DNA of 64,000 nt from Thermocaproicibacter melissae. GTDB lineage: Bacteria; Bacillota; Clostridia; Oscillospirales; Acutalibacteraceae. The translations under genes were made by a program, and so were the position numbers. The stretch lies in assembly GCF_024498295.1 (NCBI RefSeq), contig NZ_CP101827.1, positions 1,306,001 to 1,370,000 on the forward strand, written 5' to 3'. Of this stretch, positions 17,708 through 27,158 are shown one piece after another. Under the pieces are notes generated by a model, which saw only the letters and a program-made list of their open reading frames with translations, did not search any database and was not told where the DNA came from. Position 1 is the stretch's first letter; the number at the start of each line of letters is the position of its first letter.

Positions 17708-18048
17708 TATGTTTCCCACCATTCTACTTTTATTTTCATCATGGTAATTTTCCGCAAGACAAAAGTCAAGACGCGGGGCAAATAGGTTTTCGAGATAACG
17801 CATTTACAAAAGATGGATATTGGAGTATGATCTTTATAAATAAACAAATTCGATTTTGTCTTAAAAACAAGATTGATAATTCGCAGTTCTGGCTATTCTT
17901 TCAAGTTACTAAATCTTTATTTTTCGACACTGAGTGCTCCATTGAACTTTGAAGGCTCAAAGAATATAATTTAAATAGCCTGCAGAAGCGATAAGGAGTT
18001 GTTGAAAAGGCAGATACAGTGTTGTTTTAAGGGAAATGAGGATATCGA
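17708..18048. other. AT-rich intergenic boundary before the restriction-modification genes
   Basis: About 340 bases of AT-rich DNA between two divergent genes. No tRNA, convincing open frame or direct repeat matching the tRNA cluster at 27.2-27.7 kb was found. GAGG at about 18037-18041 serves the methylase. This is the left edge of the AT-richer block that runs to about 27.1 kb. Confidence 0.5.
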
Positions 18049-18885
18049 ATGCAGAGAGACAAATTAGTTATGCCTGTAGTTAAATGGGTCGGTGGAAAAC
18101 GACAGCTGTTACCAGCACTTACTCCACTTCTCCCTAAACATTTCACTACGTATTGCGAGCCATTTTTAGGTGGCGGTGCAATGCTGTTTTGGCTGCAACC
18201 AAAAATCGCCATCGTTAACGATATAAACAGTGATTTAATCCAAATGTATGAAGTCATTCGCGACCATGTAGAAGAGCTTATACTAGAACTATCAAAGCAT
18301 AAAAATGAATCAAAACATTTTTATGAGGTCCGCGATTGGGATCGCGATAAAAAAAAGTACAATGCGTTATCAGGAATTGAAAAAGCCGCAAGACTTATCT
18401 ATCTGAATAAAACATGTTATAACGGACTTTTTCGAGTAAATAACGCTGGAGAATTTAATACTCCATTCGGGAATTATAAGAATCCAAATATCGTTAATGC
18501 TCCGACTCTACGAGCGGTAAGTAACTATCTCCAGAAAGCCAAAATCACATTTTCGTGCCGTGACTATGCTGATGTTTTAGCCGAAATCCCTTGTGGAACT
18601 TTCGTTTATTTAGATCCGCCATATGATCCTGCTTCAAATACTGCAAACTTTACCGGGTATTCCAGAGGGGGGTTTTCTCGCGAAGATCAGATTCGCCTTA
18701 AAGAATGTTGTGATGATTTGACGCACAGAAACATAAAATTTATGCTTTCAAACTCAGCGACGGATTTCATTAAAAACCTGTACACAGGATATAACATTAC
18801 CATTGTACAAGCCAAAAGAGCTATTAATTCCAATGCATCAAAACGCGGCCAAGTTGATGAAGTGGTTGTGAGGAACTATGAGTAG
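18049..18885 (+). CDS. DNA adenine-N6 methyltransferase, Dam/DpnM type
   Basis: A 278-residue alpha-class adenine methylase. The order is KWVGGKRQ (12-19), the AdoMet-binding EPFLGGGA (37-44), the target-recognition region with NKTCYNGLFRVN, and the catalytic DPPY (189-192). This is the arrangement of Dam, DpnM and EcoRV methylases; DpnM and Dam modify GATC, but the recognition site here is only inferred. The ATG at 18049 has GAGG seven bases upstream. It overlaps the restriction gene by eight bases, so the two are translationally coupled. Codon use and base composition are AT-richer than the neighbours, suggesting transfer. Confidence 0.92.
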   Translation: MQRDKLVMPVVKWVGGKRQLLPALTPLLPKHFTTYCEPFLGGGAMLFWLQPKIAIVNDINSDLIQMYEVIRDHVEELILELSKHKNESKHFYEVRDWDRDKKKYNALSGIEKAARLIYLNKTCYNGLFRVNNAGEFNTPFGNYKNPNIVNAPTLRAVSNYLQKAKITFSCRDYADVLAEIPCGTFVYLDPPYDPASNTANFTGYSRGGFSREDQIRLKECCDDLTHRNIKFMLSNSATDFIKNLYTGYNITIVQAKRAINSNASKRGQVDEVVVRNYE

Positions 18886-20173
18886 TGAACCAAAAAGCTT
18901 AACTGAAGATGCTTGGGAAAAACTGTTTGAAAAATACGACATCCTTCATCAGATTGACGTAAATGGCGAATTTCGGATTTCAGCAGCACAAATAAAAGAG
19001 TTCAGAGAACCACGCCTTATGGCAAAATTCGACCACACAATTAACTTGCCAAAAATTTTTGCTGATAATCACTTAGCAATATTACCCATTACAAGAGGGG
19101 ATTATGTTATCTCTCATTTTGATGCTTATCACAAATTTAAGAGTCAAAATAATCCTATTACAAGGGTATCATTGCCAAACTACATACAGAGTTTGAATAC
19201 TAATAATATTCCTAGCGAAACCATTGCATTAAATTGTGCGGTAGCCGCTGGTATTATTTCGCAATTTTTGAATGACGAAGCGTTAGTAGCGACCGTTTCG
19301 GGCCGTATGGGTTCCGGAAGCTTTGACTTCAACATAAATGATTTAAATACTCACACCCCACGGGAGGTATCCGTAAACAACTCTCAGATAGAAATTGATG
19401 CAGCATATGAAGGCATAAATGGATTAGCCATATTCGAAGCAAAACGAGACATATCAGAAGATTTTTTAGTTAGGCAATTATATTATCCTTTTCGGGTCTG
19501 GCGAAACCGTGTCACAAAGCAAGTAAGGCCGATTTTTCTTGTTTATTCTAATGGTATTTATCGATTATACGAATACAGCTTTTCAGATCCTAATAATTAT
19601 AACTCTATTGTATTGGTAAATCAGAAAAACTATTCGATTGAAGATACCACGATTGAAATTACAGACATTCAATCCGTTCTGGGTAACTCCAAAGTAGAAG
19701 ATGAACCACAAATACCGTTTCCGCAAGCAGATAGTTTTGAACGGGTTATTAACATTTGTGAATTACTAGACGGGAAAGAATTAACCCGTAACGACATTAC
19801 AGAGAAGTATGCATTTGATGCACGGCAAACAGACTACTATACCGACGCAGCAAGATATCTTAATCTGCTTGAAAGGCGAAAAGATGGCAGAACAACAATT
19901 TATACTTTAAGTGAAACCGGCAAGAATATTTTAAGTCTAAGTTATAAGCAACGCCAATTAGCTTTCTGTAAACTGATACTATCCCATCGAGCTTTTGGTG
20001 ATACGCTCCGAAAATATTTTGAATGTGGAAGTATGCCTACTACTTCTGATATAATACAGATTATGAAAAATGCCAATCTTTATAGCGTAGAAAGCCGAAG
20101 TACTTTTAACCGGCGCTCATCAACAATTAAAGGTTGGATAAACTGGATATTGGGATTAATTAATACTGAATAA
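18878..20173 (+). CDS. Probable type II restriction endonuclease with PD-(D/E)XK core and C-terminal winged helix
   Basis: A 431-residue partner of the methylase. The nuclease core is suggested by Glu172-Ile-Asp174 and, after a short strand, Glu187-Ala-Lys189 in AIFEAKRD, a PD-(D/E)XK arrangement. The C-terminal third (about 285-350) reads as a winged helix: CELLDGKELTRNDITEKY, then YLNLLERRKDGRTTIYTL. That would give sequence recognition in a domain separate from the cleavage core. Coupling to a Dam-like methylase supports a restriction role. It could also be a nuclease of a related defence system. It ends 19 bases from the convergent regulator gene. Confidence 0.75.
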   Translation: MSSEPKSLTEDAWEKLFEKYDILHQIDVNGEFRISAAQIKEFREPRLMAKFDHTINLPKIFADNHLAILPITRGDYVISHFDAYHKFKSQNNPITRVSLPNYIQSLNTNNIPSETIALNCAVAAGIISQFLNDEALVATVSGRMGSGSFDFNINDLNTHTPREVSVNNSQIEIDAAYEGINGLAIFEAKRDISEDFLVRQLYYPFRVWRNRVTKQVRPIFLVYSNGIYRLYEYSFSDPNNYNSIVLVNQKNYSIEDTTIEITDIQSVLGNSKVEDEPQIPFPQADSFERVINICELLDGKELTRNDITEKYAFDARQTDYYTDAARYLNLLERRKDGRTTIYTLSETGKNILSLSYKQRQLAFCKLILSHRAFGDTLRKYFECGSMPTTSDIIQIMKNANLYSVESRSTFNRRSSTIKGWINWILGLINTE

Positions 20174-20192
20174 CTGTTGTATTTGTTAGGAT

Positions 20193-20966
20193 CTAAATAC
20201 TGGTATTGATAAACTTTATTGGAGCACAACCGGTATACTTTTTAAAGACGGAAATGAAATACTTGTAATCCTGAAAGCCGACAGACTCGGCCACCTCATA
20301 GACCTTCATACCGCCCTGTTTTAACAGTTCGACCGAGCGGAGAATACGATACCGGTTAAGAAAATCGTTAAATGTATAGTTTGTCTCTTCTTTAAACTTC
20401 ATATTGAGATAGGTACTGCTTAAATTCAGCTCGGCACTAAGGTCGGCAATGGATATTTTTTCTTTGTAATGGTTTTTGATATAGTCAAGCATTTTTTGAA
20501 CATAACGGCTTTTGTGCCCGTTCAGAGTGGCTGGTTCAACTAGGGTATCCGGTTGTTTCACTTCTTCCCCAATATATTTTTCTAATTTTTCCTTCTCCTG
20601 AATTTTCAAAGAGATTTTCTGAAGGGTTTCACCCAAGGAATCTATGTCGATCGGTTTTAGAAGATAATCTGATACACCGAGTCGTATGGCTTTTTTCGCG
20701 TATTCAAATTCACTATAACCGGAGATAATAATGGCCTCGTAATGAAATTCACTGATACTCTCTTCAAGCATTTGTATTCCGTCGATAAAAGGCATTTTTA
20801 CATCGGTTATTACAACGTCGGGATGTATGGTACGGATTTTTTCGAGCCCCTCTTTCCCGTTTACGGCTTCCGCTGCAACAACATAACCGTATTTTGTCCA
20901 GTCCATTGTAAACATAAGGCCTTTCCGGATAATGTCTTCGTCTTCGACAATAATTACCTTCAACAA
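20193..20966 (-). CDS. Response regulator, receiver plus AraC-type DNA-binding domain (YesN/HptR-like)
   Basis: A 257-residue regulator. The receiver domain (1-120) has acidic residues EDED, the phospho-acceptor Asp55 in VVITDVKMPF and a lysine in LLKPID. The AraC-type double helix-turn-helix occupies about 155-257 and ends with SVGFQDYKYFISVFKKYTGCAP, a conserved second recognition element split here only by reading frame. The start is TTG at 20966, with AAAGGG eleven bases before it, six bases after the kinase stop. It pairs with the kinase and probably controls the ABC importer upstream. Confidence 0.9.
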   Translation of the reverse strand: MLKVIIVEDEDIIRKGLMFTMDWTKYGYVVAAEAVNGKEGLEKIRTIHPDVVITDVKMPFIDGIQMLEESISEFHYEAIIISGYSEFEYAKKAIRLGVSDYLLKPIDIDSLGETLQKISLKIQEKEKLEKYIGEEVKQPDTLVEPATLNGHKSRYVQKMLDYIKNHYKEKISIADLSAELNLSSTYLNMKFKEETNYTFNDFLNRYRILRSVELLKQGGMKVYEVAESVGFQDYKYFISVFKKYTGCAPIKFINTSI

Positions 20967-20972
20967 TGTAAT

Positions 20973-22667
20973 TCAAGCCCTTTCTATCGGTATTTTAATT
21001 CTTACCTCGGTTCCGCACCCGAATTCACTGTTTAAAGTAAGGCCATAACAATCGCCATACAGCAATTTAATCTGCCTTTGGATGTTATACAGCCCGATGT
21101 GGCTTGGCATCGCATCCTCGGTATTAAGAAGCTGACGGATCTCCATAAGCTTGTCGTTTGGTATTCCGCATCCGTTGTCTGAAATAACGAACTCGATGTC
21201 ATCTTCGACTCTCTTACCGATGATGTTAATATCAATATGTTCCACATTGTTAATCCCATGTGTCAGGCAGTTTTCCACTACCGGCTGAATCAGCAGCTTT
21301 GGCAAATGATATTGCAGAATTTCTTTGTCAATATCAATATGGTAATTGAGCCTTTGATTGAACCGCATCTTTTGCAGCATTAAATAGTCCTTTACATAGC
21401 TGATATCCGTTTGCAACGGCACTTTCGAGTTTCCATAGTTGATGCTGTAACGCATTAGGTTTGCAAAAGCGACCATCATTCGGGCAGCCTGCTGCGGATC
21501 AATTAGAATTTCATATTTCATTGTTTCCATTACATTGAAAACAAAATGAGGGTTAAACTGTTTTTCCAGTTGACTGACCTCCATCATGCGCTTGCGTTCC
21601 AGCAGTTCGCTGTTGTTCTTGATAAGGGCCTGCAGTTTGACCATCATCTTGTTAAATTCATCGTATAAAATCTGAAACTCTTCAAAGGTAACGGAGTTTA
21701 TCCGGTATCCGATATTTCCATCCCGGCACTGCTGCACAGCATATAAAAGAGCGTCGAGTGACTGAGAAATATTTTGGGCCACTTTTTTTGCAAAGATGAT
21801 AATTAAGATTCCCATTAATACCATCAAACTGCAAAGAAAAATAATTCCCAAGCTCATGACCTGTTTTTGTGCCCAGGTGGAGGACAAAGTTATGACCTTG
21901 ATATTACTGTCAGACAAAAGTGTACTAATTCCATAGTACGGTTTATCATCTATTTTTACTTCGTTGCTGCTGCTCCAATTCAGCTCGCATTTTCCCATGC
22001 TGTTTATAACTGAGTTATTGGTATAGTAAAAGGCGTTGTCAAAACGGTCAGTCAGGATAATCATGTCTACTATGTTTTTCCGAAGCACCTTGTCTATGCT
22101 GTCCGCCGTTAGGTCAAAGCAGAGAAAGCCGATTGCCTTATTCTGATTTGTTACCGCTTTGCAAAACAGGTATACGGTTTTCTGACCGTTGTCGTACTGT
22201 ATTCCACTGACCCCACTGTATACATGTTCCGGAGAACTTTTGGAAAATCCGATTGCTTCTTTCAATTTTCGATTTCCTTGGCAAATGGCCTGATTTGGCT
22301 GGTACAAATTTGACAAAACCAGATTGCCCTCTGAGTCAAACAAGTAAAATACCGGCTTAATCAACTGCGCAGACGTAAATGCATAGAGTTCACGGAACGC
22401 TTCAGTTGAAGCACTGCGATGCAAAAGTACATTTTTAATATTAGAAGATTCGGCTATTTTGCTGACTTGGTCCGTATACAGCCTGTATTGCTCGTTCACA
22501 AAACTTCCTACAGACCCATTACAGGACTGATTCGTCTTCACAATCGTAAAACGAAGATTAAAATAGGAAAAAGCAAAGAATACCAGAGACATAATCAGCA
22601 TCAAAATAGACGCATAATGAATATAAGATTTCTTAAGGTAACTGCTGAACTTTCCAGACTGATGCAC
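20973..22667 (-). CDS. Sensor histidine kinase, YesM/HptS-like
   Basis: A 564-residue membrane kinase. Two membrane spans (20-37 and 271-293) enclose a roughly 230-residue extracellular sensor domain. A HAMP region follows, then the His_kinase block with His374 in FNPHFVFNVME and an ATP-binding domain with ISDNGCGIPND. The start is GTG at 22667 because GGGGGTG lies six bases upstream, and a longer reading frame would run through the promoter (TATACT). The extracellular domain implies sensing of an external ligand, probably linked to the importer's substrate. Confidence 0.88.
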   Translation of the reverse strand: MHQSGKFSSYLKKSYIHYASILMLIMSLVFFAFSYFNLRFTIVKTNQSCNGSVGSFVNEQYRLYTDQVSKIAESSNIKNVLLHRSASTEAFRELYAFTSAQLIKPVFYLFDSEGNLVLSNLYQPNQAICQGNRKLKEAIGFSKSSPEHVYSGVSGIQYDNGQKTVYLFCKAVTNQNKAIGFLCFDLTADSIDKVLRKNIVDMIILTDRFDNAFYYTNNSVINSMGKCELNWSSSNEVKIDDKPYYGISTLLSDSNIKVITLSSTWAQKQVMSLGIIFLCSLMVLMGILIIIFAKKVAQNISQSLDALLYAVQQCRDGNIGYRINSVTFEEFQILYDEFNKMMVKLQALIKNNSELLERKRMMEVSQLEKQFNPHFVFNVMETMKYEILIDPQQAARMMVAFANLMRYSINYGNSKVPLQTDISYVKDYLMLQKMRFNQRLNYHIDIDKEILQYHLPKLLIQPVVENCLTHGINNVEHIDINIIGKRVEDDIEFVISDNGCGIPNDKLMEIRQLLNTEDAMPSHIGLYNIQRQIKLLYGDCYGLTLNSEFGCGTEVRIKIPIERA

Positions 22668-22696
22668 GGACAACACCCCCGCATTGATCTGATAGC

Positions 22697-22738
22697 AGTA
22701 TAGCATAAAGCAAGGCCCCACCCCAAGGGTCTTGCTTT
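22697..22738 (-). terminator. Terminator hairpin of the importer operon overlapping the kinase promoter
   Basis: AAAGCAAGGCCC (22707-22718) pairs with GGGTCTTGCTTT (22727-22738). It ends the importer transcript. Read on the minus strand, TTGGGG and TATACT (22697-22702, 18-base spacing) then form a promoter for the kinase-regulator pair, so the two units can be transcribed separately. The T-run is short. Confidence 0.5.
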
Positions 22739-22748
22739 TATTAAATCA

Positions 22749-24413
22749 TCATACGCTTATTTCGCGGCTGCCCGACAGTTTAAAGAACAAAATTAACGAA
22801 ATAATCGAGGTTATGGTTAAAACGGAAGAATAAGCTGCAGCCGTACCAAAGTTTCCGCGAACCACAGCGGTGTAAATAGCAACGGTTAGTGTCTGGGTGT
22901 TATGGCCGTAAAGAATGACCGAAGAGCTTAATTCACTGATTGCCGTGATCCAACTCATGATAGCGCCGGATAAAACACCCGGAAGCATCATGGGAACTGT
23001 TACTTTGATAAAGGCCTGCATTTGCGAACTTCCAAGGCTAATTGCGGCTTCTTCCACACTCGGGCTGATTTGTCCCAAAATGGCGGTACTGGAACGAATC
23101 GTATATGGCATGCGTCGGATTGCAAAGGAGATTATCATGATGATAGCGGTGCCGCTTAGCAGTAACGGAGGATTGCTGAAGGCAAAGAGTAACGAAATAC
23201 CCAGAACGGAACCCGGAATGATGTACGGAAACATCGTAATGGTATCCAATATGCTGGTAATGATATTCTTCTTGCGAATGGTCAGATAAGCAATAAGAAT
23301 ACCGAGAACAATAATAATTGCAATGGCTCCTAATCCAAACAGATAGGTATTCCGAATGACTTCACTCTGCCCTTCGGCAAAAATTGCCTTGTAACTCTGC
23401 AGTGAATATCCACCGGTAAATACTTGGCCGCCGTTGTTTTTCAGGAAGGAAGTATAAATAACAACGATTTGTGGAAGTATTGCTAGAATTACAGTAAGAT
23501 AAACGAAAACATGAATCAGGATATTCTTTACTCCGGAAACACGTTGCGGTTCCATCGGCTTTAATGCGGACATGGAATAGGCAGTGTGGGAAGAAATCAG
23601 CTTTTGAACCAGGAAGATTACGGTGGTGACGATAATGACGATTACACTAAGCGCGGCGGCAAAACCATCATCGCTGCCTACTTCACTGATGAACTGATTG
23701 TAAATCAACACGGGGATGGTTCTGTAGCCTTCACCGATTAACATAGGAGTACCGAAATCAGCGAAAATACGCATGAATACTAACAGCGCACTGGCCAGAA
23801 TCGTTGGCATGATCAAAGGCATAACAACCTTTACAATTCGCTTAATACCGGTACAGCCTAAACTTTCAGCTGCTTCGTTGAGGGAATTGTCTAAGCGTTT
23901 CAGAGCCCCCGAGATATAAATATAAATTAGAGGGAATGACTGAAGCGTAAACACTAGTAAGATTCCGGTGAAACCATAAATTCCATTAAATTGGGTATGA
24001 AAAATAGCGTTCAGTACCTTTGTAATTACGCCCTGACGGCCCAACAGCTGAATCCAGGCATACGCACCGATAAACGGAGGGGACAGATAAGAAATGATAA
24101 TGGCAATCTCCAAAGCGCCGCGTCCTAAAATTTTTGTGCTCCTTGTAAAATAAGCGATTGGAAGGCCAAGCAATACGGAAAGCAAAGTTGCGCAGGTCGT
24201 GACCTGAAAGCTGTTCACCAGAGTACCCCAATAATATTTCTGCCCAAAAAACTTTTGAAAGTATTCCAGTGAAAATCCTCCATTGGTTGGGCTGACAACA
24301 CTTTTATACAATACCAAAACCAAAGGATAAAGAAGGAATACAACGAAAACAGCCATGATCAACAGCGTAATAGTAGTCCATATTGTGAAACGCTTTTGAT
24401 TGCTTGCTGTCAT
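22749..24413 (-). CDS. Fused two-domain ABC permease, FbpB/AfuB type
   Basis: A 554-residue membrane protein that contains two copies of the six-span permease domain in one chain, as in FbpB/AfuB/PgtB-type importers. EAA-type loops are visible as EAAESLGCTGIKR in the first half and EAAISLGSSQMQAF in the second. ATG at 24413 follows GGGGTGAAATAGTC and lies two bases below the ATPase stop. Forms the channel for the importer whose ATPase and binding protein are the next two genes upstream. Confidence 0.9.
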   Translation of the reverse strand: MTASNQKRFTIWTTITLLIMAVFVVFLLYPLVLVLYKSVVSPTNGGFSLEYFQKFFGQKYYWGTLVNSFQVTTCATLLSVLLGLPIAYFTRSTKILGRGALEIAIIISYLSPPFIGAYAWIQLLGRQGVITKVLNAIFHTQFNGIYGFTGILLVFTLQSFPLIYIYISGALKRLDNSLNEAAESLGCTGIKRIVKVVMPLIMPTILASALLVFMRIFADFGTPMLIGEGYRTIPVLIYNQFISEVGSDDGFAAALSVIVIIVTTVIFLVQKLISSHTAYSMSALKPMEPQRVSGVKNILIHVFVYLTVILAILPQIVVIYTSFLKNNGGQVFTGGYSLQSYKAIFAEGQSEVIRNTYLFGLGAIAIIIVLGILIAYLTIRKKNIITSILDTITMFPYIIPGSVLGISLLFAFSNPPLLLSGTAIIMIISFAIRRMPYTIRSSTAILGQISPSVEEAAISLGSSQMQAFIKVTVPMMLPGVLSGAIMSWITAISELSSSVILYGHNTQTLTVAIYTAVVRGNFGTAAAYSSVLTITSIISLILFFKLSGSREISV

Positions 24414-24415
24414 GA

Positions 24416-25522
24416 CTATTTCACCCCTTCAATTAATGTACGTTCTCTCTCATAATCAAAAACATTGATTCTTGATGCTTTTACGTTCAAGAATACCTTT
24501 GTTCCGTTTGGAATGATTTCCTGATCATCGGAGTACTGGACAATTTCAACTTTTTGGCCGTTTGACAGCTCCATAAAGTAATGGGTACTAAGCCCCAAGA
24601 ATATAGAACTTTCAACGGTAGCCGCAATTCCGGTGCCCTCTCTTTTGATTTCAAATTCTTCCGGCCGCACCGAAACTTTTACCTTTTGTCCGTCCTGTAC
24701 CGAATCGCAAAGGTTGCTCATGGAAACTTCGTAGTGGTCGTTTGCGAACACAAGCTTTTTCTTTCCGGGTTCACAGCCTTCCGTCTTGACAAAGGCTTCC
24801 AAAATATTGGAAAGGCCAATGAAAGTAGAAACAAAAATATTCGCAGGCCGCTGATAAATGTCCTTTGGTTTGCCGATCTGCTGAATTACACCGGCGTTCA
24901 TGACGGCAATCCGGTCAGAAATAGCCAGTGCTTCTTCCTGATCATGTGTTACGTAAACCGTGGTAATCCCGATTTCCTTTTGTATGTTCTTGATTGCATT
25001 ACGCATTTCAACGCGTAACTTCGCATCCAGATTAGACAGCGGTTCATCCATAAGCAGAACTTCCGGATGAATCACAATTGCTCTCGCAAGAGCCACCCGC
25101 TGCTGCTGTCCGCCGGAGAGTCTGGCGGGCATTCGGTCCTTTAAGTGGTCGATCTTGACAATTTTCAAGATCTCATCTACTTCTTTTTCAATTTCCGGTT
25201 TTGGAACTTTTCTGTTTTTTAATCCAAATGCTACGTTTTTTGCGACGGACATATGTGGGAAAATAGCATAGTTTTGAAATACCATGCCGATATTGCGCTT
25301 GTTCGGCGGGATATTATTTACGACTTTGTCGTTAATTTTAATGGTACCGCCTTCAATCGAGTTAAACCCGATGATCATTCTAAGTAGCGTCGTTTTACCG
25401 CAGCCGGAAGGACCGAGCAAAGTGAAGAACTCACCTGGTTTAATATTAAGGGACAAACCGTTTATGATCGTATCATTTCCATATTTTTTCACAACATTTT
25501 CGATGTTAATTGAAACACTCAT
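24416..25522 (-). CDS. ABC transporter ATPase, FbpC/PotA (CUT1-like) type
   Basis: A 368-residue ATPase: Walker A GPSGCGKTT (37-45), Q-loop in VFQNYAIFPH, signature LSGGQ (135-139), Walker B LLMDE (156-160), H-loop in YVTHDQEEA, then a C-terminal TOBE-type regulatory domain (about 275-365). The start is ATG at 25522 after AAAGGCAGAGAAACAGA, giving the usual MSVSINIENV beginning. It powers the fused permease downstream. Confidence 0.92.
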   Translation of the reverse strand: MSVSINIENVVKKYGNDTIINGLSLNIKPGEFFTLLGPSGCGKTTLLRMIIGFNSIEGGTIKINDKVVNNIPPNKRNIGMVFQNYAIFPHMSVAKNVAFGLKNRKVPKPEIEKEVDEILKIVKIDHLKDRMPARLSGGQQQRVALARAIVIHPEVLLMDEPLSNLDAKLRVEMRNAIKNIQKEIGITTVYVTHDQEEALAISDRIAVMNAGVIQQIGKPKDIYQRPANIFVSTFIGLSNILEAFVKTEGCEPGKKKLVFANDHYEVSMSNLCDSVQDGQKVKVSVRPEEFEIKREGTGIAATVESSIFLGLSTHYFMELSNGQKVEIVQYSDDQEIIPNGTKVFLNVKASRINVFDYERERTLIEGVK

Positions 25523-25611
25523 TCTGTTTCTCTGCCTTTTATTAATATTTAGAAAGGGCTTTGTCGTTTCTCTTTCTTTGAACCACAAAGCCCTTTAAGG
25601 TTAATTTAATT

Positions 25612-26697
25612 TTAACCTTGCAATTTCGTATAATGCTCGTTAAACTGCTTAATTAAATCAGCTTTATGATCTCCTACCCATTTCGGATCAAATTTTTTCA
25701 TCATATTCATTTCGGAGAACGGCTTCATATAAGATGCCAGTTTTACATTCTTGCGAAGCGGACGGTTCGTCAACTGTGTGCCGAAAATGTTCTGAATTTT
25801 TTCGGACAGCAGGTAGTCAACAAACTTCTTCGCATTCTCCAGATGCTTGCAATTCTTGATGATCTGCACGCTTTGCTCTGTGAAGATAACGCCTTCTTTT
25901 GGATAAACCACTTTTACATGAGCACCATTTTTCACATACTGAACGCAAGGATCTTCCCAGCTTAAACCAACCGGATATTCGCCGTCGGCAACGCTTTTAT
26001 GTACAGTACCGGAACTGCTCGCCATTTTTCCGTCTAGGTTCTTAATAAATTTATCCACGTAATCCCATGCCTGTTTTGAAGAGGGATCATTGTTCTCGCC
26101 CATATCATAAAGCATGTTAACCAACTGCTGGAACGCAGAACTGGAGTTTGTGGGATCGCAGAAAGCAATCTTGCCTTTCAGGGCCGGATTTAGGAGGTCT
26201 TCAAAGCCTTCTACTTTAATATCTCCGATAATATCTGTATTGACCAGAATGACCGTGCCATCGGCAACACTGGGAGTGAAATACCCCTCTTTATTTTTAT
26301 GGTCATCCTCCATATTATCGTTTTCTTTGGAGACATATTCTTGGAATAGAGCCTTCATTGGAGCCAGCATGGTTGGGTCGGCACCCCAGAATACATCGCC
26401 TTGAGGATTGTCTTTTTCAGACTGAACTCTTTTTTCAAGTTCTCCGGTACCTGCCGTAATTACATTTACCTTAATACCGGTATCTTTTTCAAAATTCGGA
26501 ATTACAGCGTTTACAAGGCTTTCGGAATCCGGTGTATAAACCGTAAGAGTTTTGTCCGAAGACTGGTCGGTTGCTGCAGTTGTTGCGGTAGAATTGGAAT
26601 CAGCGCTGGGACCAGAACTGGAACTACAGCCAGTTACTGTAGCAGCCAATACTGCAGTTGTCAGAATAGTCGCAATTACTTTATTGGCCTTTTTCAT
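25612..26697 (-). CDS. Solute-binding lipoprotein, AfuA/FbpA (HptA-like) type
   Basis: A 361-residue lipoprotein with lipobox VTGC (Cys24) and a Ser/Thr/Ala-rich linker. The mature domain is a type II periplasmic-binding fold of the FbpA/AfuA group: LTVYTPDSE, then DVFWGADPTML and FCDPTNSSSAFQ. Family members bind ferric ion, phosphonates or sugar phosphates. Linkage to a YesM/YesN-type pair resembles the staphylococcal HptRSA system for glucose-6-phosphate, which makes a phosphorylated sugar a reasonable guess. ATG at 26697 follows GGGAGG. First gene of the operon. Confidence 0.87.
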   Translation of the reverse strand: MKKANKVIATILTTAVLAATVTGCSSSSGPSADSNSTATTAATDQSSDKTLTVYTPDSESLVNAVIPNFEKDTGIKVNVITAGTGELEKRVQSEKDNPQGDVFWGADPTMLAPMKALFQEYVSKENDNMEDDHKNKEGYFTPSVADGTVILVNTDIIGDIKVEGFEDLLNPALKGKIAFCDPTNSSSAFQQLVNMLYDMGENNDPSSKQAWDYVDKFIKNLDGKMASSSGTVHKSVADGEYPVGLSWEDPCVQYVKNGAHVKVVYPKEGVIFTEQSVQIIKNCKHLENAKKFVDYLLSEKIQNIFGTQLTNRPLRKNVKLASYMKPFSEMNMMKKFDPKWVGDHKADLIKQFNEHYTKLQG

Positions 26698-26818
26698 AGA
26701 TATTCCTCCCAATTGATTGTTTTTCTGTCTATATTCTATTATTTTCTCCGCTTATGTCTATCCGATAAAAAATAACAATCGTCTAAAATTCATAACTAAA
26801 TTTATAAAATCTTGCAAA

Positions 26819-26884
26819 TTATGTATCTGTTTTGTCATCCTTTACCGACATGCGATAGATCGAGATGTAAATTGTGGCAATCAT
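26819..26884 (-). pseudogene. Possible remnant of a serine recombinase N-terminus
   Basis: The minus strand encodes a 21-residue stub, with ATIYISIYRMS then VKDDKTDT and a stop. It recalls the IYxRLSxxD start of large serine recombinases of mobile elements. The arginine-serine arrangement is imperfect and the catalytic serine context is damaged. It lies inside the 467-base gap 26698-27164 between the importer and the tRNA cluster. The rest of that gap is AT-rich and contains two copies of TATGTCCCCT near 27008-27027. Too short to be sure. Confidence 0.25.
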
Positions 26885-27113
26885 CTGTTACGGCGCTGTG
26901 CAATATTCAAGGTACAAGCGGAATCGACGTTGGAGTCTTACCGGTTCAGTCTTGTCTCAGTTTTGAAAAAAATTGACGCTCTTAGCGTTCAAAAAGGGCA
27001 TAAGTCTATGTCCCCTCTATGTCCCCTTTTATATAATTTTTGTTTACTTTTTGTTGATTTTATTGCATTTTCGGTTTACGTTTTGTTAACAAAAACGCGA
27101 GCCTAAAAATATG

Positions 27114-27158
27114 AAAAACCCGCATGAATACTGGATTTTTCAGCATTCATGCGGGTTT
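27114..27158 (-). terminator. Terminator of the tRNA operon
   Basis: AAACCCGCATGAAT (27116-27129) pairs with ATTCATGCGGGTTT (27145-27158), a 14-base perfect helix. On the minus strand it is followed by a T-run just after the Lys tRNA. Confidence 0.9.

Noticed and set aside
22668-22721. Longer N-terminus for the sensor kinase
   Set aside because: It would include the TATACT promoter and the importer terminator, and it lacks a ribosome site; the GTG at 22667 has GGGGGTG six bases upstream.
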